Positions 17,536-27,624 of a DNA stretch of 64,000 nucleotides are shown here, one piece after another. The stretch covers positions 62,001 to 126,000 of the forward strand of contig NZ_JAKZGS010000007.1 in the NCBI RefSeq assembly GCF_022549695.1. The letters run 5' to 3'. Source of the stretch: Belliella calami. Lineage in GTDB: Bacteria; Bacteroidota; Bacteroidia; Cytophagales; Cyclobacteriaceae. The position numbers were made by a program, and so were the translations under genes. Numbering within the stretch: position 1 is the first letter of the stretch; every line of letters starts with the position of its first letter. Below the pieces are notes generated by a model, which was not told where the DNA came from, ran no database searches, and worked only from the letters and a program-made list of their open reading frames with translations.

Positions 17536-20481
17536 CTAAACAAAAGCCTCCCAGAGTATTTCCACAGGATGTTTTGCATGTCTCTTTGTCCCGTCCATGA
17601 TTTGGTGTCTGCATGAAGTTCCAGGTGCAGCTATCAAAGTCTCTGAAGTAGCATTTCTTACTGCCGGAAAAAGCACCATTTCCCCTATTTTCATACTGAC
17701 ATCATAATGTTCTGCTTCGTAACCAAAAGATCCAGCCATTCCACAACAGCCTGAAGGTATAACTTCCACCTGGTAGTTTTCAGGCAAAGACAACATCCTT
17801 TGAGTCCAAGAAAGAGAAGACAATGCTTTCTGATGACAGTGCCCATGAAGTTTGATTTGCTTGGTCTCTTTTGTAAAAATATCTGCTGTGATATTTCCAT
17901 TTGCAATTTCCCTTCCGATAAATTCATCTATCAACAAGGTGTGAAATTTCAATTTTTTTGCTGCCTCTACAAGATTTTCACTAACCAGCTTTGGATATTC
18001 ATCCCTAAAACTCAAAATAGCAGATGGCTCTATTCCCACCAAAGGCGTATTTCCATCAACGATATCTTGGAAAACTTTGACATTCGTATCCGCATGTTTT
18101 CTGGCCTTTTCCAACAATCCTTTGGATAATGCTGACCTTCCACTTTCATCATGCTCTACCACTTTCACTTCGTAACCTAACTTATGAAGTAATTTGATCG
18201 CAGTGATTCCAATTTCTGTATCATTGAAATTTGTAAATTCATCTATAAACAAATACAATGCTTTGATTTTCTTTCTATTTGTAGGAAGTGAATGGTAATT
18301 CTTATTGTACCATTTTCTCAAACTCATGCCCGAAATAGCAGGAAGATTTCTCTTTTTGGCTACTCCCAATACAGACTTCATCATACCACTTGTCAGTGAA
18401 TTGGACAATCCAAAGTTAGCCAAAGTTGAAAACTTCGATCCTAATTCATTCAAGCTGTTGATATTTGCGAAAGCTTTGGAACGCAATGGTACTCCATGTG
18501 TCTTGTGGTATTGGTACTGAAATTCAGCTTTCATGGAAGCCATGTCCACATTGGAAGGACATTCTGCTGTACAGCCTTTGCAAGAAAGACAAAGGTCAAG
18601 TGCCTCCTTGATTTCAGGATGATCGAATGCATTCTCTTTTTTGTCCATAGTCAAAAATTCCCTCAAGGTATTTGCCCTACCGCGAGTGGTATCTCTTTCA
18701 TTTCGGGTAGCTTGGTAGCTCGGACACATCGTACCTCCTGATTCGGGAAGTTTGCGACAATCACCCGAACCGTTGCATTTTTCTGCCAATCTTAGAATCC
18801 CTCCTGATTGGCTAAAATCCAGCAATGTATTCTGAACTGGTGTCACCATCTCAGCTTCGTACCTCAAAGAGGTGTTCATCGGAGCTGTATCCACGATTTT
18901 ACCTGGATTGAAAATATTGTTTTCGTCCCAAGTGTATTTGATTCTTCTGAAAAGTTGGTAATTCTCCTCTCCGACCATGATAGGTATAAATGGAGCCCTC
19001 ACCCTTCCATCTCCATGTTCCCCACTAAGGGATCCATTGTATTTTTTCACCAGTTTAGCAACATCCAGTGAAATGTTATAAAACGCTTCTTGACCTGATT
19101 TCTTCTTCAAATCCAAAATCGGACGTAAGTGGATCTCTCCTGCACCAGCATGTGCATAGTGAACAGGCTGCTGCCCATAAGCCTCCATCATTTTGTCAAA
19201 TTCATCTATATAATCAGCCAAGTCCTCAATATCCACGGCTGTATCTTCTATGCAAGCGACCGCCTTTGCATCTCCCGGAATATTCGCCAATAAGCCAAGC
19301 CCAGCACTTCTCAAAGCCCAAGCTGATTTGGTCATACTGGGTTCTATTACAGGATAAGCATATCCCAAACCATCTTTTTTGAGATCTTGAATCAGTTTTT
19401 CTGCTTTGTATCTAGCTTCTTCCTCAGTCTTTCCAGTAAATTCCACCATCAACAAGGCCATTGGATCTCCCTCTACAAAGTAGCGGTTTTTGCTATACTC
19501 AATACTTTCCTTGGTACAATCCAAAATAATCTTATCCATCAATTCCACAGCAGTGGCAGGATGCTTCATCGCTACCTGAGCAGCTTTCATGCTTTCATGA
19601 ATCGATATAAAATGTGCCGCAACTACCACTTCTATCGGGTCAGGAAGCGGATCTAGAGAGATTTTTATTTCAGTAGTAAAAGCCAAAGTCCCTTCTGAGC
19701 CTGCTAGCAGCTTACAAAAATTAAATTTCTCTCCTCCTTCAGTGAAAACATCCGACTCCAACAGATAATCTACCGCATATCCAGTGTTTCTCCTATGAAT
19801 AGATTTCTTCGGGAAGTTTTCTCTTATGTTATTTTGATTTTTGACTTCTGAAAGCTCTTCTTTCAATTGCTTGTATAGCTTTCCCTCAAGTGTGTCCAAA
19901 GCACATTTTTGATCAAAAGCAGCTTTATCAAGTTCTTCAAATACAGCAGGATTGCCATCACTTAGGATCGTATTCAATGAAATCACTTTCTCTCTAGTAG
20001 TTCCATAGACAATGGAAGTAGTACCAGAGGAATTATTCCCAACCATCCCACCTATCATCGCACGGTTTGCAGTAGATGTGATTGGGCTAAAAAACAACCC
20101 ATGGGGTTTCAAAAAGCGGTTCAACTCGTCTCTCACCACTCCTGGCTGCACTCGAACCCATTTTTCTTCCTTGTTGAATTCAAGGATTTTTGTAAAATGC
20201 TTTGATACATCTACGACGATTCCATTTCCTACACACTGCCCCGCAAGGGAAGTCCCTGCCGTTCTAGGAATCAAAGAAGTTTGATTATCCTTTGCAAAAT
20301 GGATCAACTTTTTGATATCATCCTCTGTCTTTGGAAAAGCAACTGCCAATGGAATCTCTCTGTAAACAGATGCATCAGTGGCATAGAGGGTTTTAGTAAG
20401 CGTATCAAATTTTAGCTCACCCGCAATTTGAGTGGCAAGATTTTGCAATTTTGGCAATAGGTTAGGCTTTGTAATAGACAT
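17536..20481 (-). CDS. FAD-linked oxidase with Fe-S/CCG domains (YdiJ / D-2-hydroxyacid dehydrogenase type)
   Basis: This 981-residue fused enzyme has four recognisable parts. Residues about 35-230 are a VAO-type FAD-binding domain (RTAGTSLAGQCVGNGIVVDVS, GGMVGNNSSGTTSIVYGTTR). Residues about 240-535 are the FAD-oxidase C-terminal domain (HAGAGEIHLRPI, GEHGDGRVRAPFI). Residues about 560-660 carry ferredoxin-like clusters (CNGSGDCRK..MCPSY and CLSCKGCTAECPSN). The C-terminus has cysteine-rich CCG-type motifs (HGHCHQKAL, IPSGCCGMAGSFGYE). The architecture equals E. coli YdiJ, which oxidises D-2-hydroxyglutarate, and related D-lactate dehydrogenases. The exact substrate cannot be read from sequence. 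It is monocistronic. Confidence 0.9.
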   Translation of the reverse strand: MSITKPNLLPKLQNLATQIAGELKFDTLTKTLYATDASVYREIPLAVAFPKTEDDIKKLIHFAKDNQTSLIPRTAGTSLAGQCVGNGIVVDVSKHFTKILEFNKEEKWVRVQPGVVRDELNRFLKPHGLFFSPITSTANRAMIGGMVGNNSSGTTSIVYGTTREKVISLNTILSDGNPAVFEELDKAAFDQKCALDTLEGKLYKQLKEELSEVKNQNNIRENFPKKSIHRRNTGYAVDYLLESDVFTEGGEKFNFCKLLAGSEGTLAFTTEIKISLDPLPDPIEVVVAAHFISIHESMKAAQVAMKHPATAVELMDKIILDCTKESIEYSKNRYFVEGDPMALLMVEFTGKTEEEARYKAEKLIQDLKKDGLGYAYPVIEPSMTKSAWALRSAGLGLLANIPGDAKAVACIEDTAVDIEDLADYIDEFDKMMEAYGQQPVHYAHAGAGEIHLRPILDLKKKSGQEAFYNISLDVAKLVKKYNGSLSGEHGDGRVRAPFIPIMVGEENYQLFRRIKYTWDENNIFNPGKIVDTAPMNTSLRYEAEMVTPVQNTLLDFSQSGGILRLAEKCNGSGDCRKLPESGGTMCPSYQATRNERDTTRGRANTLREFLTMDKKENAFDHPEIKEALDLCLSCKGCTAECPSNVDMASMKAEFQYQYHKTHGVPLRSKAFANINSLNELGSKFSTLANFGLSNSLTSGMMKSVLGVAKKRNLPAISGMSLRKWYNKNYHSLPTNRKKIKALYLFIDEFTNFNDTEIGITAIKLLHKLGYEVKVVEHDESGRSALSKGLLEKARKHADTNVKVFQDIVDGNTPLVGIEPSAILSFRDEYPKLVSENLVEAAKKLKFHTLLIDEFIGREIANGNITADIFTKETKQIKLHGHCHQKALSSLSWTQRMLSLPENYQVEVIPSGCCGMAGSFGYEAEHYDVSMKIGEMVLFPAVRNATSETLIAAPGTSCRHQIMDGTKRHAKHPVEILWEAFV

Positions 20482-20657
20482 GCCTCAAAAATAAGGAATA
20501 GCTAGTTTGCATTCTCTATATCAAGTAAAGAAAATTTACCAAAACTTACCTTGCAGAAAACATCTGTTTATTTTCCCAATTCAACCTTACATAATTTGTT
20601 CAATTTGAAATTCTCAAAATGATTCAGTAAATTGATGTTTCGAAACCCAAAATAATC

Positions 20658-20921
20658 ATGGCAGGAGGAACATCAGGATTAGACATGATCAATTCCACAA
20701 AAAACAATAGAAACATTAGAAGTGGAAGAACTAAAATGTCAGATAATCCTTACAATCAAAATAAAAGTGATTTCCAAAATAGAAATCCCAGCAATTATAC
20801 CGAATTGATCGAAGAAAGATTTGATAGAAAATCTGAAGGAGAAAGACTCACCGTATCAATATATGTCGGCTTGACTTTTCTCATTGGTCTATTCTTCTAT
20901 ATCTTGATGGTGGGATTTTAA
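20658..20921 (+). CDS. small single-pass membrane protein, unknown
   Basis: This is an 87-residue protein not assigned to a family. The first 60 residues are polar, rich in N, R and S (NNRNIRSGRTKMSDNPYNQN). The end is one hydrophobic segment (VSIYVGLTFLIGLFFYILMV), so it is probably tail-anchored in the inner membrane. It is divergent from the dehydrogenase gene. Its stop codon is directly followed by an intergenic repeat element. Coding potential is supported by the clean TM segment and the isolated ORF; function is unknown. Confidence 0.6.
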   Translation: MAGGTSGLDMINSTKNNRNIRSGRTKMSDNPYNQNKSDFQNRNPSNYTELIEERFDRKSEGERLTVSIYVGLTFLIGLFFYILMVGF

Positions 20922-20930
20922 AAACACCAA

Positions 20931-21093
20931 GTGTCCGCAATGTTGCAATTTGGGTATCAAGAGGCATTTTTTATTGCAGACACGCATCAACAACTTATGA
21001 ACCATGGCGAAGACAACAGCCCATTGTCAACAGCAATTGAAATCTTTCATTCTACAATCTAATGTTTGGCTACGAAGAAGAAAGTGGTTAGCC
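20931..21093 (+). repeat. intergenic TATCCGC-type element, copy A
   Basis: It begins GTGTCCGCAATGTTGCAA 9 bp after the stop of the 87-residue gene and contains TTGTCAACAGC and a TTGGCTACG tail. GTGTCCGCAAT pairs with ATTGCAGACAC about 55 bp on. It aligns with copy B in head (TCCGCAAT.TTGCA, AAGAGG.ATT) and middle (GTCAACAG). Its tail is the most diverged, and A/T-rich similar sequences (TTTTAAAAA) flank both ends. Confidence 0.5.
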
Positions 21094-21167
21094 ATTTTTA
21101 AAAATCCCCTCTCACGGTCAATATAATCAAGATCCATGTTTATCTTTCTGAAAATTTCGGATAAACA

Positions 21168-21938
21168 ATGTTTTTCTACCTTTCCCAATTCCTGAGTATT
21201 CTAGTAATGCCATTGAGTATATGTCTAATTTTGATTATTTATGGAATAATTAGAACTAGAAAGCAGAAGGGAAATGGTATTCTGATTTTTGGAATTGTAC
21301 TTCTATTATTTTTCAGCAACCAATTCCTAAGTAATCTTGCAATGAATATTTGGGAGCCTGAGATCAAAGAATTAGCAGGACTACCAGATTATGAAATTGG
21401 AATTGTCCTTACTGGAGTAACCAACCTCAACAAAACTGTGGCGGATAGAACCTTTTTCAACAAAGGTGCTGACAGGGCTACCCATGCAGTGCAACTTTAC
21501 AAATTAGGGAAAATAAAAAAGGTCTTGATCACTGGCGGGCAAGGTTTGAATCCTACCAATCAAAACGCAGAAGCTGCATTGTTGAGGGATTTTATGATTG
21601 TTGCAGGAGTGGAAGAAACAGACATCATCTTGGAAGAGCAGGCCAAAAACACCCATCAAAATGCAGTCTTTTCTAAAGAAATACTGAATCAAATGGGCAT
21701 TTCCGAAAGCCAAAAACACTTATTGATCACCTCTGCTTTTCACATGTATCGATCCAAAGGATGTTTTGATAAAGTAGGTTTGAATACTGACACGTTTCCT
21801 GTTGACTACTATTCAAATGATCTGAAATATGACATTCCAACAATTTTTTATCCAGACCCTTATTCAGTTTACATATGGCAAAAGCTATTCAAAGAGTGGG
21901 TAGGAATAGTGATGTATAAGATAGCAGGGTATATTTAG
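21168..21938 (+). CDS. YdcF-like DUF218 membrane protein
   Basis: This 256-residue protein has two N-terminal hydrophobic segments (about residues 1-25 and 36-55) and then a DUF218 domain. Conserved features are IGIVLTGVTN, RATHAVQLYKLGKIKKVLIT, GGQG, the EEQAKNTHQNAVFSKEIL motif and LLITSAFHMYRSKGCF. Members include YdcF and SanA-like proteins tied to envelope maintenance; the biochemical activity is not firmly known. It is monocistronic between repeat copy A and the convergent DUF4221 gene. Confidence 0.85.
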   Translation: MFFYLSQFLSILVMPLSICLILIIYGIIRTRKQKGNGILIFGIVLLLFFSNQFLSNLAMNIWEPEIKELAGLPDYEIGIVLTGVTNLNKTVADRTFFNKGADRATHAVQLYKLGKIKKVLITGGQGLNPTNQNAEAALLRDFMIVAGVEETDIILEEQAKNTHQNAVFSKEILNQMGISESQKHLLITSAFHMYRSKGCFDKVGLNTDTFPVDYYSNDLKYDIPTIFYPDPYSVYIWQKLFKEWVGIVMYKIAGYI

Positions 21939-22025
21939 TTGTTTTTGAATACAATAGATTTACCTGTTTTAGAAGAAATAAAAATTGTCATTTATTGAAA
22001 TTGATGCTTATCATTTGTAATCACT

Positions 22026-23147
22026 TTATTTTTTTGAAATCAACTGAAACTGCATCTTATCCTCATCCAAATCTACATTGTCGGGGTGGTCTGTAGAAAA
22101 CCAAATACCTTCCTTCGTATCAAAAATATAGTTTCCGTTGGCTGCTTTTTCAGGAAGTACAAACTCCCCTATTTTGCCAAAATCTTCATCAAGAAAAACC
22201 AAAACCCAATTCGAAGCAACATAACTCCGCATTGCATCAGCATCAGGTGTTTCCTCAAATTTTGCTATACGGATATAGAGGTTTTGACTCAGAAGAAATT
22301 CTATTTTTTCATAACTGTCAGAATAATTTATCAATCTCATGATCTCATCCATATCTTCAAATATATCTCGATTAGAAGCTGGAGGGTTTGGTGAAAACTT
22401 TGAATAAGATGCTTCCTTTCTCGCTACCTCCCCATTGTGATAAACAAAGATGTCTTTGTAGTGATGGTTGATGATCATTTCATCATTTTTCCCTCTTCCA
22501 ATAGATGGCATGATGAATTTGTTCAGATTATCTCCCAAATATTCCTTATCGAAGAAACTCAATTTTTCGTAAGAATGGTCTTCAAGATTATATGCGATCA
22601 AATTGGGTAAGGCAGAAATTTCTTCAACTGACAAGTCATTATACTTAAATATCATCGGAAAAGAAGGTGTATAAAACTTTGATCCAATGAGTTGAAAATT
22701 ATATGCTGTAATTGCAATATTATCTTCAACTAACCCAGAGGTATCCAAAGCGATATCCTTTAAAATCAAACCCTCCTTGCTCATTTGGTAAAGATGATCA
22801 TTGGAAGCATATAGCCAAATGCTTTCATCATCATCTATCATAAAATCAAACACTTGACCTCCAATACCATTTGGCCCATCCTTCTCGAAATCAATCAAAA
22901 AAATCTGCTCTTGACTTTCTTTATCATAAGCCACCAGAGAAAATTTCCCATGATTGAAAAAATACACCTTATCAGTCGTGTTCCTAAATCCTAGGTTGAA
23001 GTGTCCCCAACCTTCTGGAAGTTGAAATGAAATGGTTTGGGAATCTAATTCAAACGCTAAGTTTTGTACTGTTTCTTCTTTTTCTTTTGGAGAATTGCAA
23101 GCCAAAAAGAAGAATACTAAAATGATGAACCATTTGAAATTAGTCAT
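22026..23147 (-). CDS. DUF4221-like lipoprotein
   Basis: This is a 373-residue predicted lipoprotein. I use the ATG at 23145-23147, giving MTNFKWFIILVFFFLACNSP with a lipobox at FFLAC; an in-frame ATG 11 codons earlier would put a charged-free extension before the signal. The remainder is beta-rich with recurring short blades (VYFFNHGKFSLVAYDKES, SIWLYASNDHLYQMSKEG), like the six-bladed-propeller DUF4221 proteins that are often multi-copy in Cytophagales. Function is unknown. Confidence 0.75.
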   Translation of the reverse strand: MTNFKWFIILVFFFLACNSPKEKEETVQNLAFELDSQTISFQLPEGWGHFNLGFRNTTDKVYFFNHGKFSLVAYDKESQEQIFLIDFEKDGPNGIGGQVFDFMIDDDESIWLYASNDHLYQMSKEGLILKDIALDTSGLVEDNIAITAYNFQLIGSKFYTPSFPMIFKYNDLSVEEISALPNLIAYNLEDHSYEKLSFFDKEYLGDNLNKFIMPSIGRGKNDEMIINHHYKDIFVYHNGEVARKEASYSKFSPNPPASNRDIFEDMDEIMRLINYSDSYEKIEFLLSQNLYIRIAKFEETPDADAMRSYVASNWVLVFLDEDFGKIGEFVLPEKAANGNYIFDTKEGIWFSTDHPDNVDLDEDKMQFQLISKK

Positions 23148-23209
23148 TTGGATTGGGATTTTGATGATATAAAATCCCAAGCTAGTAAATTATAGTTAGT
23201 TTTTTAAAC

Positions 23210-23803
23210 CTAACTTATCTTAATCTCATCCTGAGACTCACCACTTTCTATTTCCTCAACCAATTCTGCATACCAAGCCTCTCCAAATTTTCTGATCAAG
23301 GCATCTTTGAGAAACTTATAGATAGGCACTCCAAGTTTCGACCCCAAGACACATGCAGCACTGCAAATATCCCAACGGTCATAGTTCAAAGCCTCAAAAC
23401 CATCATATTTCTTTACCCTAATCGGATAGAGGTGACAGGAAATAGGTTTTTTGTAAACAATTTTCCCATCAAGATATGCTTGTTCAATCCCACATTTTAG
23501 AATTCCTTTTTCGTCATAAAGGGCATAAGCACACTCTCTATTGTCACCGATGGTAGGTGTTCCTTTATCTCCATCTTTATCGATGACCCAAGTCCCTTGC
23601 TTTTCGATGGCTTCTCTACCTTCTTGGGTAATATAATCTTTCACAATTGGATAAATATCCTCGATAATCTGCGTCTCTTCATCTTCCAAAGGAGCACCTG
23701 CATCTCCTTCGACGCAGCATGCTCCTTTGCATTTTTCAAGATCACACACAAAAAATTGTTCTTTTATATCATCACTGATCACAGCGTTTCCTACTAGTAT
23801 CAT
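23210..23803 (-). CDS. DUF3109 cysteine-rich protein
   Basis: This 197-residue protein has the cysteine pattern of DUF3109: [15 protein letters not shown] near residue 20, [34 protein letters not shown] and [10 protein letters not shown]. The CxxxxCxGACC and ISCHLYP motifs resemble YkgJ-type proteins, which are thought to bind metal or an Fe-S cluster. It is conserved across Bacteroidota as a single copy. Cytoplasmic, function unknown. It is separated by 62 bp from the downstream DUF4221 gene, so co-transcription is possible. Confidence 0.88.
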   Translation of the reverse strand: MILVGNAVISDDIKEQFFVCDLEKCKGACCVEGDAGAPLEDEETQIIEDIYPIVKDYITQEGREAIEKQGTWVIDKDGDKGTPTIGDNRECAYALYDEKGILKCGIEQAYLDGKIVYKKPISCHLYPIRVKKYDGFEALNYDRWDICSAACVLGSKLGVPIYKFLKDALIRKFGEAWYAELVEEIESGESQDEIKIS

Positions 23804-23845
23804 TTTTTCTCTTTCTTTGGCTGCAAAGCTACAAAAAAGGATTCA

Positions 23846-24313
23846 TCAATCAACTGCATTGATGTTTCCAGTCATAGCTGCATGCCTTCCACACATATAG
23901 GGTGCTATTTGTGTGGCCATTTCGGAAGTAAGTGTAAATATCATGGTCGAATCAGTCGCTACAAAGTTGACAGCTGGGTTACTTTCAAAAGTCCCGACTA
24001 CATCGTTTTGTGCCAAAAGTGTCGTGTTTCCAATCCCCATAATCAAAAAAGGATGAGGTCTGCCAGCTTCGTTGTTGATGGCGTACCTTGATCCTATTTT
24101 CAAAGTGAGGGCTGTATTTTCCATATTTAGGCTTGCACTTGCTCCTGCCCCTTCGATTGCTGTGAATACATATGCAGAAGTTGCTACATTATTGACAGTG
24201 ATGGTAGCATTTATAAAGTTGGGATCTGGCATTTCTTCTTTGTCTTCAGAGCATCCGAAAGCAAGAATCATTGTAAATAGGGCAGTAACAAATAATTTTG
24301 GATAGGTTTTCAT
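23846..24313 (-). CDS. cupredoxin-like lipoprotein
   Basis: This is a 155-residue lipoprotein starting at the ATG at 24311-24313 (MKTYPKLFVTALFTMILAFGC); the longer ORF start adds 13 residues that precede the signal. The mature part is beta-rich. It contains RPHPFLIMGIGN and, near the C-terminus, YMCGRHAAMTGNI. C-x2-H-x3-M after an upstream histidine is the ligand pattern of type 1 copper sites in plastocyanin-like cupredoxins. A periplasmic or surface electron carrier or copper binder is therefore likely. It lies downstream of a TonB-dependent receptor, separated by a terminator, so it has its own promoter. Confidence 0.7.
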   Translation of the reverse strand: MKTYPKLFVTALFTMILAFGCSEDKEEMPDPNFINATITVNNVATSAYVFTAIEGAGASASLNMENTALTLKIGSRYAINNEAGRPHPFLIMGIGNTTLLAQNDVVGTFESNPAVNFVATDSTMIFTLTSEMATQIAPYMCGRHAAMTGNINAVD

Positions 24314-24370
24314 ATTTTCTTTTTTTATGGAAGGAAATACGATGAAAACCAATGTCTTGGATCAAAAAAA

Positions 24371-24398
24371 GAACCGTCCCGATTACTCGGAACGGTTC
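24371..24398 (-). terminator. terminator of the TonB-dependent receptor gene
   Basis: GAACCGT.CCGA / TCGG.ACGGTTC forms a stem of 11 pairs with one mismatch and a small loop, followed on the minus strand by seven T. It lies about 105 bp past the receptor stop codon and 58 bp before the cupredoxin-like gene. Confidence 0.8.
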
Positions 24399-24502
24399 AA
24401 CCCAGCACTATGAAGAAAAGCTATTTAAAGCCTTACTGACAATGAAACAGTGCTACTCAAAGATTGTTTTGAAGAGTGTGAAAAAAACTCAAATATTTTT
24501 TC

Positions 24503-26932
24503 TTAGAATCTAAACTCATAGCCTGCGGTGATGAATCTTGGCAAGCCAACTCTAATTCCTTGAGGCCTTCTATTTGCTATATATCTCGCATCTGTCGCAT
24601 TTTTAACGCTCAGATTGAACCTAGAATTCCACTTTTTGACATCATAACTAAGCATGGCATCCAAAACAGTATAAGCATCTATTATACCCGTATATCCATC
24701 TGCTGAAGGCAATTCACTATTCAATTCGTCAGTAAATTGGCTACCTACATAATTCAGTGACAATCTTGCGCCAAAGCCCGAATTTGTTTCAAAAGTCAAG
24801 GCCGAATTCACAAACCAATTTGGTGCGTAAGGAGTTCTGTTTCCATTGATGTTTACATCTTCTATAAATCTGTCCGCTGCGTAAGTAGACAGAGCGTAAG
24901 TTGCATTGATATCATAGCTAAGTTTACTTTTGGAAAAACCAAACAAATTACTCAAATCAAATATCAAAGCTGACTCTACACCTCTATGCCTTGTAGCTCC
25001 TGCATTCACCACTCCAAATCCTACACCACCAGAAGACTCTGATACTGGTATGATTTGATTGCTAAAATCCATAAAGAATCCAGTCATTTCCATAAACATC
25101 CAGTTGGATATTTCTGATCTGAATCCAAGTTCATAGTTCCAACTCTCTTCCGCATCCAGATCCAAAACATCTCCCAATTCAGTTATCGCATCCTTAGTTC
25201 TTGGAGGTGCATAACCTTTGTGGACACCACCAAAGAAATTCAATTTCTGAGTTGGTCTGTAATTGAATCCCATACCCGGAATGATTTCATGGATCACATT
25301 TCCAGCCAAAAGGACAGTATCTCGGATACCTATATTTGCGAAGTTTCTTCTTCTGATATCCCTTTCGTAATCAAAGTTTTCATATCTAACTCCCACATTC
25401 AAGTCCACCTTTTCTGAAAGCGCAAATTTATTTTGGGCATATGCAGCAAAAGCATTCCCTGTTCTTACCTCATCTTCTACGAGGTTACCACTTTTCACAC
25501 CTGCCTTAGTACCATTAATCCTTTGTTCATTGGCTTGCTCCCAAAGTAACCTTGTACCCACGGTGAGCTCATTATTTATATTGAACAATTTGTGATCTAT
25601 TTCCAATCTTGGTTCAATACCAGCTACTGCAAATTGTCTATTTCTATTACCTGTTGAATTTCTCATGAAGATAGCACCTCTAGGTACACTTCTATCACCC
25701 CATTCTACTCCCGTCCAATTCGCAGGTGGCGTATTGGAATCATTGATCGTGAAATCCTGCCTGTTCCAATTTCTTGTAGTCGTATATGCATAAGCAATTG
25801 TATTCAGTCTTACATTCTCATTGAATCTATACTTGTGACTGAAGCTGATCGAGTATCTCGACACATCAAGCTGATCATCTGGGGCTAATCTTGTAAAATC
25901 TTGTCCACCCTGATCATACATAATTTGGTTCAAACCAATATAAGTAGAATTTGACACTTCATTATAAACACCCAACTTTAAGCCCAATTCTGATTTCTCA
26001 TTGATGTCAAATAGAAATTTTGTGTTAAAATCTGTTATATCAAAACTTGTTGGACCAACATTATCCGCTCTTTTCTTGAGTAGATTTACTTGCATTCCAG
26101 TGTTTCCAAAGGTATTTCCATAATTTACCAATCCCGAAAAAAATCCTCCTTGGCCACCTTGAATCCTAACAGACCCTTCCTGCTCCTGTGGCGGGTTTGG
26201 AGAGATGTAATTCACTACACCTCCAATAGTCTGAGGACCATAAAGAATCTGACCCGAACCTTTCAAAATTTCCACCCCTGCCATTCTATCAATAGCTGGT
26301 GTATAATACATCTCTGGCTCACCATAGGGGGATAAAGCTACAGGCACGCCATCTTCCAACACCAATACAGATCTACTTCGATCTGGATCTAATCCTCTAA
26401 TACCTATGTTGACGCGCATTCCTGCCCCTTCCTCATCCACCACATGCACTCCTGGAGATCTTCTCAAGACCTCATTTCCACTTATTGGAGCAATCGTATT
26501 GATTTCTCTTTGATCAATGTATGTCACAGATCCGGGAACTCTGCTGAACACCCTGTCTTTATCTGAAATCACAGTAATTTGAGGCATTTGAACATCTGAT
26601 TCTAAAAAGACCAAGTCAACTTCACTGATTTCGCCATCAATTACAGTAACTTCCCTTGTAAATGTCTTATACCCAACTGCAGAAATCCTGAGAGTATAAT
26701 CTCCATCTTTCAAGTCAAAAATCTCGAATGTACCGTCTAGATTGGTATAAGTACCCTTTACTGTTCCCACTACTGAAATATTGGCGTAAGGAACTGCTTC
26801 CCCTACTCCTGATTTTATTTTGCCTGCTATCACCAATGACTTTTCATCACCATTATTATTGGCAAAAGAGTAGTGCGATAACCCTAATAAAACTGTAAAT
26901 GAACAAATTAAAGCAATTAGAAATCCTTTCAT
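24503..26932 (-). CDS. TonB-dependent outer-membrane receptor (FecA-like)
   Basis: This is an 809-residue receptor. After a signal peptide (SHYSFAN), residues about 30-115 are a carboxypeptidase-like module (IVAGKIKSG-type start, [22 protein letters not shown]) typical of Bacteroidota receptors. The plug follows ([58 protein letters not shown]). A 22-strand barrel ends in [10 protein letters not shown] with a terminal phenylalanine. The plug features resemble Fe(III)-dicitrate receptors, so a ferric complex is a plausible substrate, but this is uncertain. Two A/T-rich dyads upstream may be iron-regulator sites. The gene is followed by its own terminator. Confidence 0.92.
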   Translation of the reverse strand: MKGFLIALICSFTVLLGLSHYSFANNNGDEKSLVIAGKIKSGVGEAVPYANISVVGTVKGTYTNLDGTFEIFDLKDGDYTLRISAVGYKTFTREVTVIDGEISEVDLVFLESDVQMPQITVISDKDRVFSRVPGSVTYIDQREINTIAPISGNEVLRRSPGVHVVDEEGAGMRVNIGIRGLDPDRSRSVLVLEDGVPVALSPYGEPEMYYTPAIDRMAGVEILKGSGQILYGPQTIGGVVNYISPNPPQEQEGSVRIQGGQGGFFSGLVNYGNTFGNTGMQVNLLKKRADNVGPTSFDITDFNTKFLFDINEKSELGLKLGVYNEVSNSTYIGLNQIMYDQGGQDFTRLAPDDQLDVSRYSISFSHKYRFNENVRLNTIAYAYTTTRNWNRQDFTINDSNTPPANWTGVEWGDRSVPRGAIFMRNSTGNRNRQFAVAGIEPRLEIDHKLFNINNELTVGTRLLWEQANEQRINGTKAGVKSGNLVEDEVRTGNAFAAYAQNKFALSEKVDLNVGVRYENFDYERDIRRRNFANIGIRDTVLLAGNVIHEIIPGMGFNYRPTQKLNFFGGVHKGYAPPRTKDAITELGDVLDLDAEESWNYELGFRSEISNWMFMEMTGFFMDFSNQIIPVSESSGGVGFGVVNAGATRHRGVESALIFDLSNLFGFSKSKLSYDINATYALSTYAADRFIEDVNINGNRTPYAPNWFVNSALTFETNSGFGARLSLNYVGSQFTDELNSELPSADGYTGIIDAYTVLDAMLSYDVKKWNSRFNLSVKNATDARYIANRRPQGIRVGLPRFITAGYEFRF

Positions 26933-26953
26933 GAAATGTTTTTTTACTTATCC

Positions 26954-27015
26954 TTATTTAGATTTAGTACAATTAATACGCAAAAGTATCTCCTATTTAA
27001 ACTTAATCCAAATAA
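26954..27015. promoter_or_regulatory. two candidate iron-regulator dyads before the TonB receptor
   Basis: TTATTTAGATTTAGTACAAT (from 26954) and TATTTAAACTTAATCCAAAT (from 26994) are imperfect dyads of the ATTTAGA..CTAAAT kind. They sit 20-85 bp upstream of the receptor start codon. Similar A/T-rich dyads have been proposed as Fur boxes in this phylum, but the match is imperfect and I have no scoring, so this is a weak call. Confidence 0.3.
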
Positions 27016-27179
27016 GATTAGAGATTTTTTTGGTTTAGAATTTCAGATTGTGAAATGGCCAATTTTGAAATTTTCATGGTCAAATACGTGAAAAAGTAAG
27101 TTTTAAGATTGTTTCTATAAATCAAATGCACAATAGATAAGTTTTCGGATACCAAAGAATGAAATAAAATCCTTTTCTT

Positions 27180-27596
27180 TGCGTCGTGCAAGCTGGCTTG
27201 TCGCTGTCCTGAATTTCGGGAGAGAGGAAAGTCCGGGCAACATAGAGCGCCATACTTCCTAACGGGAAGGGGTCAAGTTGGTGACGGCTTGATTACAGAA
27301 AGTGCCACAGAAAATATACCGCCCCGATCCCGATAGCTATCGGGATCGGGGTAAGGGTGAAATGGTGGGGTAAGAGCCCACCGTCCCGCTGGTGACATCG
27401 GGAGCAGGGTAAACCTTATGGGTTGAAAGACCAAATAGGTCCCGCACCAGATTCAATTCTGGAAAAGGCTGCTCGTCTTTCTGCGGGATGGGTAGGTTGA
27501 TTGAGTCTGTTCGTGAGGGCAGATCTAGATAAATGACAAGTAATCCAATTGCCTTGCAATTGGAAGACAGAACCCGGCTTATAGGCTTGCACTCTT
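27180..27596 (+). ncRNA. rnpB: RNase P RNA
   Basis: This is the catalytic RNA of RNase P, which trims tRNA 5' ends. The conserved core GAGGAAAGTCCGGGC is at about 27221-27237. The 3' segment GACAGAACCCGGCTTA pairs with it as P4. The termini GTGCAAGC (27186) and GCTTGCAC (27585) form P1. The region AGTGCCACAGAAAATATACCGCC is also canonical. A variable helix at 27322-27351 contains a nearly perfect palindrome around CCCGATAGCTATCGGG. Ends are approximate by a few bases. Confidence 0.95.
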
Positions 27597-27624
27597 TTTA
27601 ACATTTAGAAAACAATATACTCAT

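Noticed and set aside
27416-27604. Minus-strand ORF of 62 codons inside rnpB
   Set aside because: It overlaps the RNase P RNA; spurious ORFs of this type are common opposite rnpB.
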